Source: Brumimicrobium mesophilum
GTDB taxonomy: Bacteria > Bacteroidota > Bacteroidia > Flavobacteriales_D > Crocinitomicaceae
Reading direction: 5' to 3'
Assembly: GCF_003025005.1 (NCBI RefSeq)
Contig: NZ_PVSS01000017.1
Location: 24,071 to 88,070, forward strand
Length of the DNA stretch: 64,000 nt
Shown: positions 17,266 to 26,723 of the stretch, one piece after another
Position numbering within the stretch: the stretch's first letter is position 1
How the letters are laid out: the number at the start of each line of letters is the position of its first letter
The notes under the pieces: generated by a model
Told to the model about the DNA's origin: nothing
What the model saw: the letters and a program-made list of their open reading frames with translations, nothing else
Databases searched by the model: none
Program-made: the position numbers and the translations under genes

Positions 17266-17760
17266 TTAAATAAAACTCTCCTCAAACCTCTCAAAATGAC
17301 AAGTATATCCATTTGGATACTTTTGAAGATAATCTTGATGTTCTGGTTCTGCTGGCCAAAATGGGGAAAATGCTTCTAAAGAAGTTGCCACTTCTCCATC
17401 CCATTTATTGGATGCATTTACTATTTCAATTACCTCTTCCGCTGTTCTTTTCTCATCTTCATCTTGATAGAAAATAGCCGAACGATAACTTGTTCCTTTA
17501 TCATTTCCTTGTCTATTTATCGTAGTTGGATTATGAATTCGGAAAAAATAATCTAGGATTCCCTTAAATGAAGTTTGACTTTCATCGTAAGTGATTTCAA
17601 TTCCTTCTGCATGTCCAGGATGATATTTATATGATGGATTTTTATTTTCACCACCAATATATCCAACCTCCGTATCAATGATTCCTTTTCTGTTTCTAAA
17701 CAAATCTTCCATTCCCCAAAAACAACCACCTGCTATATATACCTTTTTTGTATTGCTCAT
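17266..17760 (-). CDS. msrA: Peptide methionine-S-sulfoxide reductase MsrA
   Basis: 164 residues, the usual MsrA length. It repairs methionine-S-sulfoxide in oxidised proteins with thioredoxin as reductant. The catalytic motif GGCFWGMEDLFR places the sulfenic-acid-forming Cys at 13. The substrate-pocket features GYIGGENKNPSYKYH and HAEGIEITYDE, and the later RSAIFYQ and AEPEHQDYLQKYP, are all present. There is no signal peptide, so it is cytoplasmic, and no MsrB domain is fused. The C-terminus is short (GYTCHFERFEESFI), with a single late Cys as resolving candidate. Transcribed alone, converging on recJ. Confidence 0.94.
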   Translation of the reverse strand: MSNTKKVYIAGGCFWGMEDLFRNRKGIIDTEVGYIGGENKNPSYKYHPGHAEGIEITYDESQTSFKGILDYFFRIHNPTTINRQGNDKGTSYRSAIFYQDEDEKRTAEEVIEIVNASNKWDGEVATSLEAFSPFWPAEPEHQDYLQKYPNGYTCHFERFEESFI

Positions 17761-17893
17761 TGTATTTTTATTTTTCCAATGATAGTAACAATTAATGTAA
17801 TGCTCTTGTTCGAACTTTGGTTAAAAAGTCCAATCTACTCATATTTCACCCTAAAATAACCACCAAAATCATCAGAATATAAGATATCAATAG

Positions 17894-17901
17894 TATTTTT
17901 G
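17894..17901 (+). promoter_or_regulatory. Possible -7 box of tyrS (TATTTTTG)
   Basis: TAnnTTTG match 16 bases before the tyrS ATG; no -33 TTG seen. No T-box or other riboswitch structure was evident in the short leader. Confidence 0.38.
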
Positions 17902-17917
17902 AAGAAAATTAGAAAAA

Positions 17918-19213
17918 ATGGCGAAAAACTTCATAGAAGAATTGACTTGGAGAGGCATGATTCACGATAGCATGCCCGGTGTGGAAGAACATTTATTAGA
18001 AAAAATGCGTTCTGCTTATGTGGGAATAGATCCTACTGCAGACTCTTTACATATTGGACACCTTGTAAGTGTTATGATGTTACGTCATTTTCAACGTGCT
18101 GGGCACAAGCCTTATGCTTTACTTGGTGGAGCTACAGGAATGATTGGTGACCCTTCTGGAAAATCACAAGAGCGTAATTTACTGAATGAACAAGAACTGC
18201 AGCACAATCAAGACGCTATTAAAACACAATTAAGTAGATTTTTAGCTTTCGATACGACAGATGAAAACGCTGCTGTTTTAGTGAATAATTATGACTGGAT
18301 GAAAAACTTTTCATTCCTAGAATTTATTCGCGATGTTGGAAAACACATTACGGTAAATTACATGATGGCCAAAGATTCTGTAAAGAAAAGATTAACGGGT
18401 GAAAATGCGGAAGGAATGTCTTTCACGGAATTTTCTTACCAATTAGTTCAAGGAAATGATTTTCTACATTTATATAAAAACAACGAAGTTTCCATTCAAA
18501 TGGGAGGTTCTGACCAATGGGGAAATATCACCACAGGAACAGAATTGGTTCGTCGTGTAGAAAGTGGAAAAGCATTCGCAGTGACATGTCCTTTAATTAC
18601 AAAGGCAGACGGAACGAAATTTGGGAAAACGGAAGGTGGAAATATCTGGTTAGATGCGGAACGTACATCTCCTTACCAATTCTACCAATACTGGTTGAAT
18701 ACTTCGGATGAAGACGCAGAAAAATTCATTAAGATTTTCACTTTTTTATCGAAAGTAGAAATTGAAGAATTAGTTGCCTCACATCAGGAAGCTCCTCACC
18801 AACGTCAATTACAAAAGAAATTGGCTGAAGAAGTCACAATAATGGTTCATTCAGAAGAAGCACTAAAAACGGCAATTACAGCTTCAAATATTTTGTTTGG
18901 AAAATCAACAGAAGAGGATTTAAGATCACTATCTGCCAAAGATTTCCTTGCAGTTTTTGAAGGAATTACGCAAGCCACTTTAACTAGAGCTGAATTAAAA
19001 GAAGGTGTTGGAATTATCGACGCACTTTCAGCAAAAACTGGATTCTTAGAGTCTAACGGAGCAGCAAGAAGAGAGTTAAAAGGAAATGCAATTAGCGTGA
19101 ACAAAACTAAAGTTAAAGAAGATTTAATCCTAACAGAAGACCACTTGATTAGTGATCAATTTATTCTTTTAGGTAAGGGTAAGAAAACAAACTACTTAAT
19201 AATAGTTTCGTAA
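17918..19213 (+). CDS. tyrS: Tyrosyl-tRNA synthetase
   Basis: 431 residues, full length. It attaches tyrosine to tRNA-Tyr. Class I signatures: HIGH at 45-48 in [14 protein letters not shown], and the KMSKS counterpart KFGKTEGG at about residue 230, the KFGKT variant typical of bacterial TyrRS. Tyrosine-pocket residues are visible in YVGIDPT and in [12 protein letters not shown] with [11 protein letters not shown]. The C-terminus (about 350-431) carries an S4-like RNA-binding domain ([19 protein letters not shown]). A strong terminator follows at 19346. Confidence 0.96.
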   Translation: MAKNFIEELTWRGMIHDSMPGVEEHLLEKMRSAYVGIDPTADSLHIGHLVSVMMLRHFQRAGHKPYALLGGATGMIGDPSGKSQERNLLNEQELQHNQDAIKTQLSRFLAFDTTDENAAVLVNNYDWMKNFSFLEFIRDVGKHITVNYMMAKDSVKKRLTGENAEGMSFTEFSYQLVQGNDFLHLYKNNEVSIQMGGSDQWGNITTGTELVRRVESGKAFAVTCPLITKADGTKFGKTEGGNIWLDAERTSPYQFYQYWLNTSDEDAEKFIKIFTFLSKVEIEELVASHQEAPHQRQLQKKLAEEVTIMVHSEEALKTAITASNILFGKSTEEDLRSLSAKDFLAVFEGITQATLTRAELKEGVGIIDALSAKTGFLESNGAARRELKGNAISVNKTKVKEDLILTEDHLISDQFILLGKGKKTNYLIIVS

Positions 19214-19345
19214 TAATATGTCCACTATCGGCGTTGCAATTATTTTTGAAAGCAGTCATTGACAAATGTCAACTCCTTGGATTTCAAAATTAATCGCGTC
19301 TTGCTATTAAACACATTATTACAAAACTAAATTTGATAAATAATC

Positions 19346-19377
19346 AAAGGAGTTCAAGAAATTGAGCTCCTTTTTTT
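19346..19377 (+). terminator. Terminator of tyrS
   Basis: AAAGGAGTTCA (19346-19356) pairs with TGAGCTCCTTT (19363-19373), one wobble, 6-base loop, followed by T7. It is 130 bases past the tyrS stop. Confidence 0.8.
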
Positions 19378-19465
19378 GTGGGTATTTCATATAAAATTTG
19401 TTAAATATGTATATTAAATTACTTTTGTCGACTGCAATAAAAAACAACAAACTTATTACTTGGGC

Positions 19466-21538
19466 GTGAAAAACACTCTTACTTTAACCAACAGGCCTGA
19501 GTCTACATTTAATGTAATTCTTACTTTACTTTTTGTTTTATCTGGTATATTTCTAAATGCTCAAGAAAATATTTTTAATGAAACCAAAAACATTGATATA
19601 TCTAATCATTTTAAGTCTTCAGAGGAGTTAAAAAACGACCTTTACTATGAAAACTATGGTAAACTCCACAGAAAGGAAGGTTATTTAATAGGAGATGTTT
19701 TAAAACAAGGGTCACTATTCAACCATTCACTTAAAAAAAGTGGTGCTGTGAATTTCAATTCTGAAGCCACTGAATATTTAAATCAAATAAAAAGCTTATT
19801 ACTTCAAGATTATCCTTCGGTAAATAATGACATTCAAATATTTATCACCCACGACAATTCTGTTAACGCCTTTGCTACTGTAAACAAAGATATTTTTATT
19901 AATGTAGGACTTTTGGCAAAGATTAAAAGTGAAGCTCAATTGGCATTTATCATTTCACATGAAATTATGCATGTCATTAATGACCACATTATTTCCAAGC
20001 AGCGAACAATTAAGGATGAAATAGACAATCTGGACAAAGCCGATATTTCAATTAATAATGATTACTTGAAATTATTTGAACACCAAATGGGTCTTGATGC
20101 AGAATATGAAGCCGATATCAACGGACTGCACTTATATCTAAAAACAAATTACTCTAAAGCAGAAGCTATTCAAGCTTTAAACATGCTTAAGACTTCTAAT
20201 CAAAAAGTATATGATGATTCATTTGATGAAAGCTCTTTATTCATAGATGCTGATTTATTAATTTATTGTAAAGAAACAATTAAAGAAAATTTGAACGAGT
20301 TAAAAAGCTCCTCGGATGATGCTAAAACCTCTCAATTAAGTAGCCATCCTGACATAGACCTTAGAATTGATACCATTTCAGTGACGATTGAAAAATTTAA
20401 CAACAACAATACTAAAGGAAGTCAATTTTTGATTTCAAAGGAATTTTTCAATTCTTTAAGTCTGTATTCAAAATTAGAAATGCTAGAAATTTACAAATCA
20501 GATTTTGATTTCATTTCAACATATAATTACGCTAGTTATTATTTAAAAAATTCAACTAATGAGATAGTAAAAGAAGATGCGATAAACAGTATTGCCTATG
20601 CAATTTATGGACTAATCGTGGACAAAAAGAATTCTATCAAACTAAATACATCCAACATTTCATCTTATCCTGATGAACTTCTTTCTACTTTTTATGAAGA
20701 TCAAAATGAAGAACTACTGGCTGAATGGGGCGTAAAAATATTGGATAGCATGTCTGTTGAAAACAACAGTGCAACTTTAGCCAAATACAAAGGATATATT
20801 CAAGAGTTATCAACGAAAGAAAGTGATCGTAAATCTGAAGAAAGTAAAAGTTTGAATCTTACAGATTATGACTTTTTAATCAGTCCATTTACAGAGATGA
20901 TCAATACGAAAAACTATACTTCAAATGCACAATTCTCAGGTTCCTTCGAAGGAAAAATTGCAATGTCTAATTACAACACAACAAACCTTCAAGTCGGATT
21001 GCAAAAATTCAATGTAAACGTTGAAAAAAGTGAAAAACAATTAATTAGAGGAACCGAGGCTATTTCGCAACTAGCAGAAAATTATCCAGATAAAATTATT
21101 TCTTTAATCCCAAATCCTCAAGAATATTCTGGAGATGAGTACAATAAATTTAATTTATTAAACAAATGGCTACAAGAGCGATTTTATTTTGATGCACAGG
21201 ACTACACTTCAATGTATCAAGATGAAATAAACAAATTAATCAAGGAAGATGGAATTGAATTCGTAATGGCGAACCTACAAGTTGATATTAAAACAATCGG
21301 CTTATTAAGTATCATGAAAAGATTTTATCCAGTTTTGTTTGTTTATCAGTACTTCCCCCAGCTCGTGATGAATTCTGAAATAGGGAAATACAGAACCTAC
21401 AAACTAACTATTATGTTTAGATTGGTTGATGGTGAATTAGCTCTTTGGGACACCAGAACCTCTCAGCAACCTCAAACAACCGCTCAGGTTTACTTAACTT
21501 TTCAAGACATTATAAACGACTTAAATATTGCCAAATGA
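19466..21538 (+). CDS. Secreted M48-type zinc metallopeptidase with long unknown C-terminal region
   Basis: 690 residues from a GTG start at 19466 (a TTG two codons earlier is the alternative; no ATG fits). The start gives a signal peptide ending near FLNAQ. The peptidase part holds the zinc motif HEIMH (His165, Glu166, His169) in AFIISHEIMHVINDH and the third-ligand motif EYEAD at 213-217, as in M48 enzymes of the BepA/YcaL type, which cut misassembled outer-membrane proteins in the periplasm. From about residue 300 to 690 I recognise no domain. It leads a three-gene operon: its TGA overlaps the ATG of the next gene (ATGA), and two outer-membrane-like proteins follow, so a link to barrel assembly or turnover is a reasonable guess. 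Confidence 0.8.
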   Translation: MKNTLTLTNRPESTFNVILTLLFVLSGIFLNAQENIFNETKNIDISNHFKSSEELKNDLYYENYGKLHRKEGYLIGDVLKQGSLFNHSLKKSGAVNFNSEATEYLNQIKSLLLQDYPSVNNDIQIFITHDNSVNAFATVNKDIFINVGLLAKIKSEAQLAFIISHEIMHVINDHIISKQRTIKDEIDNLDKADISINNDYLKLFEHQMGLDAEYEADINGLHLYLKTNYSKAEAIQALNMLKTSNQKVYDDSFDESSLFIDADLLIYCKETIKENLNELKSSSDDAKTSQLSSHPDIDLRIDTISVTIEKFNNNNTKGSQFLISKEFFNSLSLYSKLEMLEIYKSDFDFISTYNYASYYLKNSTNEIVKEDAINSIAYAIYGLIVDKKNSIKLNTSNISSYPDELLSTFYEDQNEELLAEWGVKILDSMSVENNSATLAKYKGYIQELSTKESDRKSEESKSLNLTDYDFLISPFTEMINTKNYTSNAQFSGSFEGKIAMSNYNTTNLQVGLQKFNVNVEKSEKQLIRGTEAISQLAENYPDKIISLIPNPQEYSGDEYNKFNLLNKWLQERFYFDAQDYTSMYQDEINKLIKEDGIEFVMANLQVDIKTIGLLSIMKRFYPVLFVYQYFPQLVMNSEIGKYRTYKLTIMFRLVDGELALWDTRTSQQPQTTAQVYLTFQDIINDLNIAK

Positions 21539-22158
21539 GAAAACTAATTTTATTTATAATTCTTGTTTTTATTACCATCGGTGTAAATGCTCAAAGCTAT
21601 CAGGGCTATCAAGGAAAGAAGTTTTCTTTCTCTTACCAGCCTTCATATGTAGTTCTTAATTACTTCTCTACAAAGCTTTTAGCACCTCAAACAATTAACT
21701 TTACTTACTCTCCTTTTCAGCATTTTTCAATTGGATTGAGTGCCACTAGCGCAAACAAAGAGTTTTTCAATGATTATCATTACAAATACATGCATGTAAA
21801 TGACAAAACGATTGGAATAGCATTTAATTACCACAGAAAGAATAAAGGCAGCTATTCTCCAGCGGGTAGATATATTGGGCTAAAATTTGAGTATGGAACC
21901 CAAAACGGAGAAACATTGCAGCAAGAAGAAGTCGAAGTCCCAAATTGCGTAAACTGCTTTGAAAACCTGTATTACTACGATGAACGAGGAAAAGGTAAAA
22001 TGATCGTAGCCTCAGTTATTTTTGGACGTAATTTCATTTTGAAAGATCATTTTTTATTAGGTTACGGTATTCAATGGGGATTGATTGTAAATGATAATAA
22101 TAACCAACCAATGCGTCACATGGGAAGACCATTCTTTAACCTTGGAATAATATTTTAA
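21535..22158 (+). CDS. Secreted, probably outer-membrane protein of the M48 operon (first)
   Basis: 207 residues. The start was chosen at the ATG overlapping the peptidase stop by 4 bases; the longer frame upstream would add 30 residues before the signal peptide MRKLILFIILVFITIGVNAQS. The mature part alternates strands (FSFSYQPSYVVLNY, HFSIGLSATS, YIGLKFEYGT) and ends MRHMGRPFFNLGIIF, with a terminal Phe as in barrel proteins. CVNCF in the middle is a possible disulfide or metal pair. No family recognised. Only 2 bases separate it from the next gene. Confidence 0.72.
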   Translation: MRKLILFIILVFITIGVNAQSYQGYQGKKFSFSYQPSYVVLNYFSTKLLAPQTINFTYSPFQHFSIGLSATSANKEFFNDYHYKYMHVNDKTIGIAFNYHRKNKGSYSPAGRYIGLKFEYGTQNGETLQQEEVEVPNCVNCFENLYYYDERGKGKMIVASVIFGRNFILKDHFLLGYGIQWGLIVNDNNNQPMRHMGRPFFNLGIIF

Positions 22159-22160
22159 AA

Positions 22161-22901
22161 ATGAAAGTAATATTTATAACTCTTTTCACATTAATTTTCT
22201 TCAATGGAATATCCCAAGATTTAGAATTAGTGGATGATAAAATGAATTCTTACAAAGAACCAGAATCTAAAAATTATTCTTGGCTGAAAAAGAATTTCTT
22301 TCTTGATTTAAAGCTGAACATACCTACAGAAGTTTTCAAACCAAAAGAAATGGATATTATTTTCGACGGACAGCCACACCATTTCACTAATTTCGAATAC
22401 AAAACTGTTGAATATACAGATAGAAATTTTCTAATAAACATTATTGGTGTAGGAATCGAGCCACGTGTAAATCTCTATGAGACTGACAAAACTTCCTTTG
22501 GTTTAAAAGCTTCTTTTCATTTTAATTTATCGGTTTACAACACTTTAGATAATCAATTTAAAGAAGGGGGAAACCACCACATCAGTTCTTCCGCAATGGT
22601 TTTCATGGGAAGGGGATTGGGCTCAACATACTTTAATATCAATGAATACGGCTGGGCATTATCTGCTGGAGTTAACTATATTAAAACTCCAATTTCAGGA
22701 GGTGAAATCAGATTTACTCCAAATAAATATTTAATCAACCCGGAAAGTGAAGAATTTAGGAAATCAACATGGTTGCTTCCTATGATTCAATTCGATCATT
22801 ACCGATTAACAGAAAAAAATAGACTTCGTAATGTTTCATTTTCAGCGGGCTATTTTAATCAAAGTACGTACTTAAGGCTAAATATAGGGTGGACCTTGTA
22901 G
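22161..22901 (+). CDS. Secreted, probably outer-membrane protein of the M48 operon (second)
   Basis: 246 residues with signal peptide MKVIFITLFTLIFFNGISQ. A charged spacer (DDKMNSYKEPESKNYSWLKK) precedes strands such as FFLDLKLNIP, FGLKASFHFNLSV and RNVSFSAGYF; the protein ends LRLNIGWTL. It looks like a small barrel but matches no family I can name. Third gene of the operon, convergent with the oxidoreductase gene 4 bases on. It is distinct from the first barrel protein rather than a copy. Confidence 0.7.
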   Translation: MKVIFITLFTLIFFNGISQDLELVDDKMNSYKEPESKNYSWLKKNFFLDLKLNIPTEVFKPKEMDIIFDGQPHHFTNFEYKTVEYTDRNFLINIIGVGIEPRVNLYETDKTSFGLKASFHFNLSVYNTLDNQFKEGGNHHISSSAMVFMGRGLGSTYFNINEYGWALSAGVNYIKTPISGGEIRFTPNKYLINPESEEFRKSTWLLPMIQFDHYRLTEKNRLRNVSFSAGYFNQSTYLRLNIGWTL

Positions 22902-22905
22902 CGTG

Positions 22906-23574
22906 TTAAACCACGTCTTGCATTTCCTGATAATGATACACTTCTACACCCTTTTTATTTAATTTCGCAACTTCAACCATCGCTTTGGCAACAGTTCTAC
23001 CTTCAATTGGTTTTGCATTTTTAGGTATTAGGAATTTCAGCACTTTACCAAACAACTGCATGATTCCTTCAGCAAATCTATTGTCTGAACGATCCCCTAA
23101 TAATAGTGATGGCCTGAAAATAGATAAGGAATCCAAACCAACAGGTGAATGAACTTTCTCCTTCAAGGCATCTTCTACTTCTCCTTTCAATTTCAAATAA
23201 AAACCTCGTTTTTTACTATCCGCTCCTAATGACGAAACGATTAAAAATTGTTTACAGCCAAATTTTACACAGTGTTGAGCCGCATTAACAGGAATATCGA
23301 AATCTATTTTCCTATATAATTTCTTGTCCCCTTTAACCTTTTTTTGAGTGGTTCCTATAGCACAAAAAACAACAGTACTTCCATCAATAGCCGCCTTGAA
23401 TTGCGCTTCATCCTCGAAGTCAATTACAACAACTTTAACCTTAGGATGGTCAATTTCTAATGACCTTCTAGAAATAATTCTAATTTCATCAAAAGTGGCT
23501 TCATTCTTTAATCGCTCCAGAATATGTCCTCCAATTAACCCTGTTGCTCCAAGTATAGTTGCTGTTGTTTCCAT
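22906..23574 (-). CDS. NAD(P)-binding oxidoreductase (atypical short-chain dehydrogenase, HTATIP2/YbjT-like)
   Basis: 222 residues. A Rossmann nucleotide-binding start, TATILGATGLIGGHILERL, is at 4-22. Next are VVVIDFEDEAQFKAAIDGSTVVFCAIGTT, LIVSSLGADSKKRGFYLKLKGEVEDAL (with an SSLGA/Y..K-like segment in place of the classical YxxxK), and SIFRPSLLLGDR, the usual atypical-SDR ending. The substrate is unknown; relatives are annotated as NAD(P)H-binding or epimerase-like proteins. Cytoplasmic, single gene, convergent with the M48 operon. Confidence 0.82.
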   Translation of the reverse strand: METTATILGATGLIGGHILERLKNEATFDEIRIISRRSLEIDHPKVKVVVIDFEDEAQFKAAIDGSTVVFCAIGTTQKKVKGDKKLYRKIDFDIPVNAAQHCVKFGCKQFLIVSSLGADSKKRGFYLKLKGEVEDALKEKVHSPVGLDSLSIFRPSLLLGDRSDNRFAEGIMQLFGKVLKFLIPKNAKPIEGRTVAKAMVEVAKLNKKGVEVYHYQEMQDVV

Positions 23575-23698
23575 GATGTTGTAATTTGAGTTTATGCCGA
23601 ATAGTAAATATAGACAAAATCTAACATCAAAATATTTCCAAATGTCAAAACTCCATAATTTTAAGAACCATTTTAAATAATTGTTGTTTTAAAGCTAT

Positions 23699-23968
23699 AT
23701 GACAGAAAGAGAAACGGATAGAATTATCGAGATGGCTTGGGAAGACAGAACTCCTTTTGAAGCAATTGAATTTCAATTTGGCAAAACTGAAGCAAATGTT
23801 GTTGAATTAATGAGAAAAACGTTGAAAAGAAGTTCGTTCAACCTTTGGAGAAAACGGGTGAATAGTAAGATCAGCAAAAAACATCTCAATAAAAGAAGTG
23901 ATGAAATTACAAGATTTAAATGTTCACGTCAAATCAGTATTTCTAATAATAAAATTTCGAAGCGATAG
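23699..23968 (+). CDS. TIGR03643 (DUF2805) family protein
   Basis: 89 residues. The pattern DRIIEMAWEDRTPFEAIEFQFG and VVELMRKTLKRSSFNLWRKRV is characteristic of the small TIGR03643 family found in Bacteroidota and marine bacteria; its role is unknown. It looks like a helix-turn-helix-type unit (EDRTPFEAIEFQFGKTEANVVELMRK), so nucleic-acid binding is plausible. The C-terminal tail is Lys/Arg/Ser-rich. It ends 3 bases before the convergent next gene. Confidence 0.8.
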   Translation: MTERETDRIIEMAWEDRTPFEAIEFQFGKTEANVVELMRKTLKRSSFNLWRKRVNSKISKKHLNKRSDEITRFKCSRQISISNNKISKR

Positions 23969-23971
23969 TGA

Positions 23972-24877
23972 TTATTTTTGGTCATCTATTTTCTCCCACC
24001 CATCCTTAATTAGCTCAAATGTTTTTCCGTTAAAAATGAATTTACACCCGCAAAATATTTCATTCAAATTTGACTCATTGGGATTAAATTCGAAATAAAC
24101 TTCACTTCCTTCTTCGCAACCGCAATGCTGAGTCAAATCATCAACTTGGTAACTCACCTCAATTGTTTTCGTTTCGTGATCATAGTAGGCTCCATCCTTC
24201 CAATCACGATTTGTTACGGCATATTCGAAATCTAAATTAAACAAATTGTCTTCGAAGTTTATCAATTGAACAAAGGTGTGAAAACAAGAAGAACATCCAC
24301 GAATATTTCCTGTTAGCACGTATTTGACACCTTCCATGGTTTCTAACATAAAGATTTCATCGTAACCATCGCCTTCAAAAACTAAATATGGATCAATTTC
24401 AATAGAGTCGGCTAAAATTAAATCAGTGTAGTGCATAATTGAAAATCGAGAACGGTAACTTCCACCAGTTTTTTCATCCAATGAAAAGTTGAATAATTTA
24501 TTATCCGTTGATTTTACAACAGAAAGTTCATCATGAATCAATTCATCAATATCATACTTTTCAAAATCTGGATGTTTTAATACTTTATCTAGTTTACTTA
24601 AAATTTGATCTTGCAAATAGAATATCATTTGATACTGAGCTATTGAATCTTTGTTTTTTGTAAGATTCTCATCATAATCAGATACCAAAATCAGTTCATT
24701 CCTTTCTTTTCTAGACAAATCAAAATCTTTTAGCGACAGGTATTCTTCACCAAACGGAGACAACTTTTCATATTGAGTTAAATCTTCATTGAGTTCACTA
24801 ACTAAAGTTGAAAAGGGCACTTTCTTTTGAGACAGCAGAAAGAGTGGAAATAGGAAAAACAATAAAGTTATTTTCAT
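23972..24877 (-). CDS. Secreted protein of unknown function
   Basis: 301 residues with signal peptide MKITLLFFLFPLFLLSQ. The mature protein is acidic and rich in Asp, Glu, Phe and Tyr. The C-terminal half has four Cys in GNIRGCSSCFHTF and QHCGCEEGSEV, then IFCGCKFIFNGKTFELI, which suggests disulfides or a bound metal. No known family. It is divergent from the M1 peptidase gene, with 94 bases between. Confidence 0.65.
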   Translation of the reverse strand: MKITLLFFLFPLFLLSQKKVPFSTLVSELNEDLTQYEKLSPFGEEYLSLKDFDLSRKERNELILVSDYDENLTKNKDSIAQYQMIFYLQDQILSKLDKVLKHPDFEKYDIDELIHDELSVVKSTDNKLFNFSLDEKTGGSYRSRFSIMHYTDLILADSIEIDPYLVFEGDGYDEIFMLETMEGVKYVLTGNIRGCSSCFHTFVQLINFEDNLFNLDFEYAVTNRDWKDGAYYDHETKTIEVSYQVDDLTQHCGCEEGSEVYFEFNPNESNLNEIFCGCKFIFNGKTFELIKDGWEKIDDQK

Positions 24878-24971
24878 CCTCGATTCTTTTACAAAGGTTT
24901 TACATTGAATAGTAAAGTTAATGAAATTAAACGCTAATTTATTTCCTTATTTTAGCCTAAAATAAAAGTTT

Positions 24972-26609
24972 ATGTATGCAAAACACTTTCTTCTCTTCGT
25001 ATTTCTTTCTAACATAGCTCTAATTCAAGGCCAAGTTTTTCAAGGGTCGAAAGAATACACTAGAGGAGACACTCTACGTGGTTCTTTGCGACCTGAACGA
25101 TCTAGTTATGATGTATTAAAGTACAATCTAAACGTAAAAGTTGAACCTTCCAAAAAATACATTTCCGGGTTTAATGAAATTTTTTTTCGTGTAATTGAGA
25201 ACATGCCAATAATGCAACTCGATTTATTCGAAAACATGAAAGTTGATTCTATAGTTCATCAGGGTGAAAAATTGAACTACACAAGAGACTTTAACGCCGT
25301 TTTTATTACATTTAAAAATGCATTAATTGCTGAAACAATAGACAGTTTAAGCATTCATTTTTCTGGTCATCCTACAATTGCAAAAACTCCACCTTGGGAT
25401 GGCGGATTTGTATTCTCAAAGGATAAAAACGGAAAAGATTGGGTGAGTGTTGCAGTTCAAGGAACTGGCGCTAGTCTTTGGTATCCGAATAAAGATCATC
25501 AAAGTGATAAGCCTGAAGAAGCCGAAATTCATGTGGCTGCTCCTAATGGATTAATGAACATTTCAAATGGTCGATTCACAGGAAAAAAAGACTTAGAAAA
25601 TGGCTTTACTGAATGGAGCTGGAAAGTCACAAATCCGATCAATAATTACAATATTATCCTAAATATTGGTGATTATGTTCATTTTGCAGACAAATTTCGC
25701 GATTTAGACCTCAATTATTACGTTTTGGCCTATAATTTAGAAAAAGCTAAAAAGCAATTTCAAGAGGTTATTCCAATGATGGAATGTTTTTACGAACACT
25801 TTGGAGAATATCCGTTCAAAGAAGATGCGTACAAATTAGTAGAAACACCCTATTTGGGAATGGAACATCAAAGTGCCATTGCTTACGGTAACGAGTACAA
25901 AATGGGATATGCAGGAACGGACATTTCGAAAACAGGAATTGGGAAGAAGTTTGATTTCATCATCATCCACGAAACAGGACACGAATGGTTTGGAAACAGC
26001 ATTACCTCATCTGACATTGCAGACATGTGGATTCATGAAGCCTTCACTTCATACGCCGAAGCAGTTTATATTGAATGTCGCTGGGGAAAAGAAGATGCTT
26101 TGAAATATTTCAACGGTTTACAGAAAACAATGATTTCGAACGAAGAAGCTATCATTGGAGATTACGGAGTAAATAAAGAGGGAAGTTTCGATATGTATTA
26201 CAAAGGCGCCAATATGCTAAACACTATTCGAAGTGTCATTAACGATGATGAAAAATGGTGGGCTCTTGTAAAAGATTTCAGTGAAAATTTCAAACATAAA
26301 ATCACGAATTCGGAGGAAGTTATTGCGTTTTTCGAGGAAAATTCTAATGAAACCCTAGCTCCTATTTTCAATCAATATTTATATCATTCAAAAATCCCTG
26401 TCCTACTATTAAAGAAAGAAAAAAAGCGGATTTATTACCGTTGGGACGCTTCAGTTGAAAATTTCAAAATGCCAATTGATGTCAAACTTGGTAAACGAAT
26501 CAAAAGAATTAAACCCAATTCTGATTGGGAAAAACTTCGTGGAACTCGAAAAATGAGAAAAGTTAATCCGGATTTAGAAAGGTTTTACGTTGAAGTTGAA
26601 AAGTTGTAA
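24972..26609 (+). CDS. Secreted M1-family aminopeptidase-like zinc metallopeptidase
   Basis: 545 residues with signal peptide to about 21 (IALIQGQ). The N-terminal beta domain (YDVLKYNLNVKVEPSKKYISGFNEIFFRV) is the usual M1 saddle. The substrate-anchoring loop reads GMEHQSA at 296-302 (GMEN-like), and the zinc site is His333, Glu334, His337 in IIHETGHEWFGNS with the third ligand Glu356 in DMWIHEAFTSYAEA. It should remove N-terminal residues from peptides in the periplasm or outside. It is shorter than full aminopeptidase N because the large C-terminal helical domain is missing, as in many Bacteroidota M1 enzymes. No T9SS signal. Confidence 0.9.
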   Translation: MYAKHFLLFVFLSNIALIQGQVFQGSKEYTRGDTLRGSLRPERSSYDVLKYNLNVKVEPSKKYISGFNEIFFRVIENMPIMQLDLFENMKVDSIVHQGEKLNYTRDFNAVFITFKNALIAETIDSLSIHFSGHPTIAKTPPWDGGFVFSKDKNGKDWVSVAVQGTGASLWYPNKDHQSDKPEEAEIHVAAPNGLMNISNGRFTGKKDLENGFTEWSWKVTNPINNYNIILNIGDYVHFADKFRDLDLNYYVLAYNLEKAKKQFQEVIPMMECFYEHFGEYPFKEDAYKLVETPYLGMEHQSAIAYGNEYKMGYAGTDISKTGIGKKFDFIIIHETGHEWFGNSITSSDIADMWIHEAFTSYAEAVYIECRWGKEDALKYFNGLQKTMISNEEAIIGDYGVNKEGSFDMYYKGANMLNTIRSVINDDEKWWALVKDFSENFKHKITNSEEVIAFFEENSNETLAPIFNQYLYHSKIPVLLLKKEKKRIYYRWDASVENFKMPIDVKLGKRIKRIKPNSDWEKLRGTRKMRKVNPDLERFYVEVEKL

Positions 26610-26660
26610 GTGCTTTGATTTTATTGAAAGCTGACTTTTACTTTAAATAAAATAGTGGAC

Positions 26661-26697
26661 AAAAAAAGGCGATTACCTTTCGATAATCGCCTTTTTT
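26661..26697. terminator. Bidirectional terminator between the M1 peptidase and bipA
   Basis: AAAAAAGGCGATTA pairs with TAATCGCCTTTTTT around CCTTTCGA; A-run on the left and T-run on the right serve both convergent genes. Confidence 0.85.
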
Positions 26698-26723
26698 AAA
26701 GTTTTATTCTTAAGCTATTCCGG

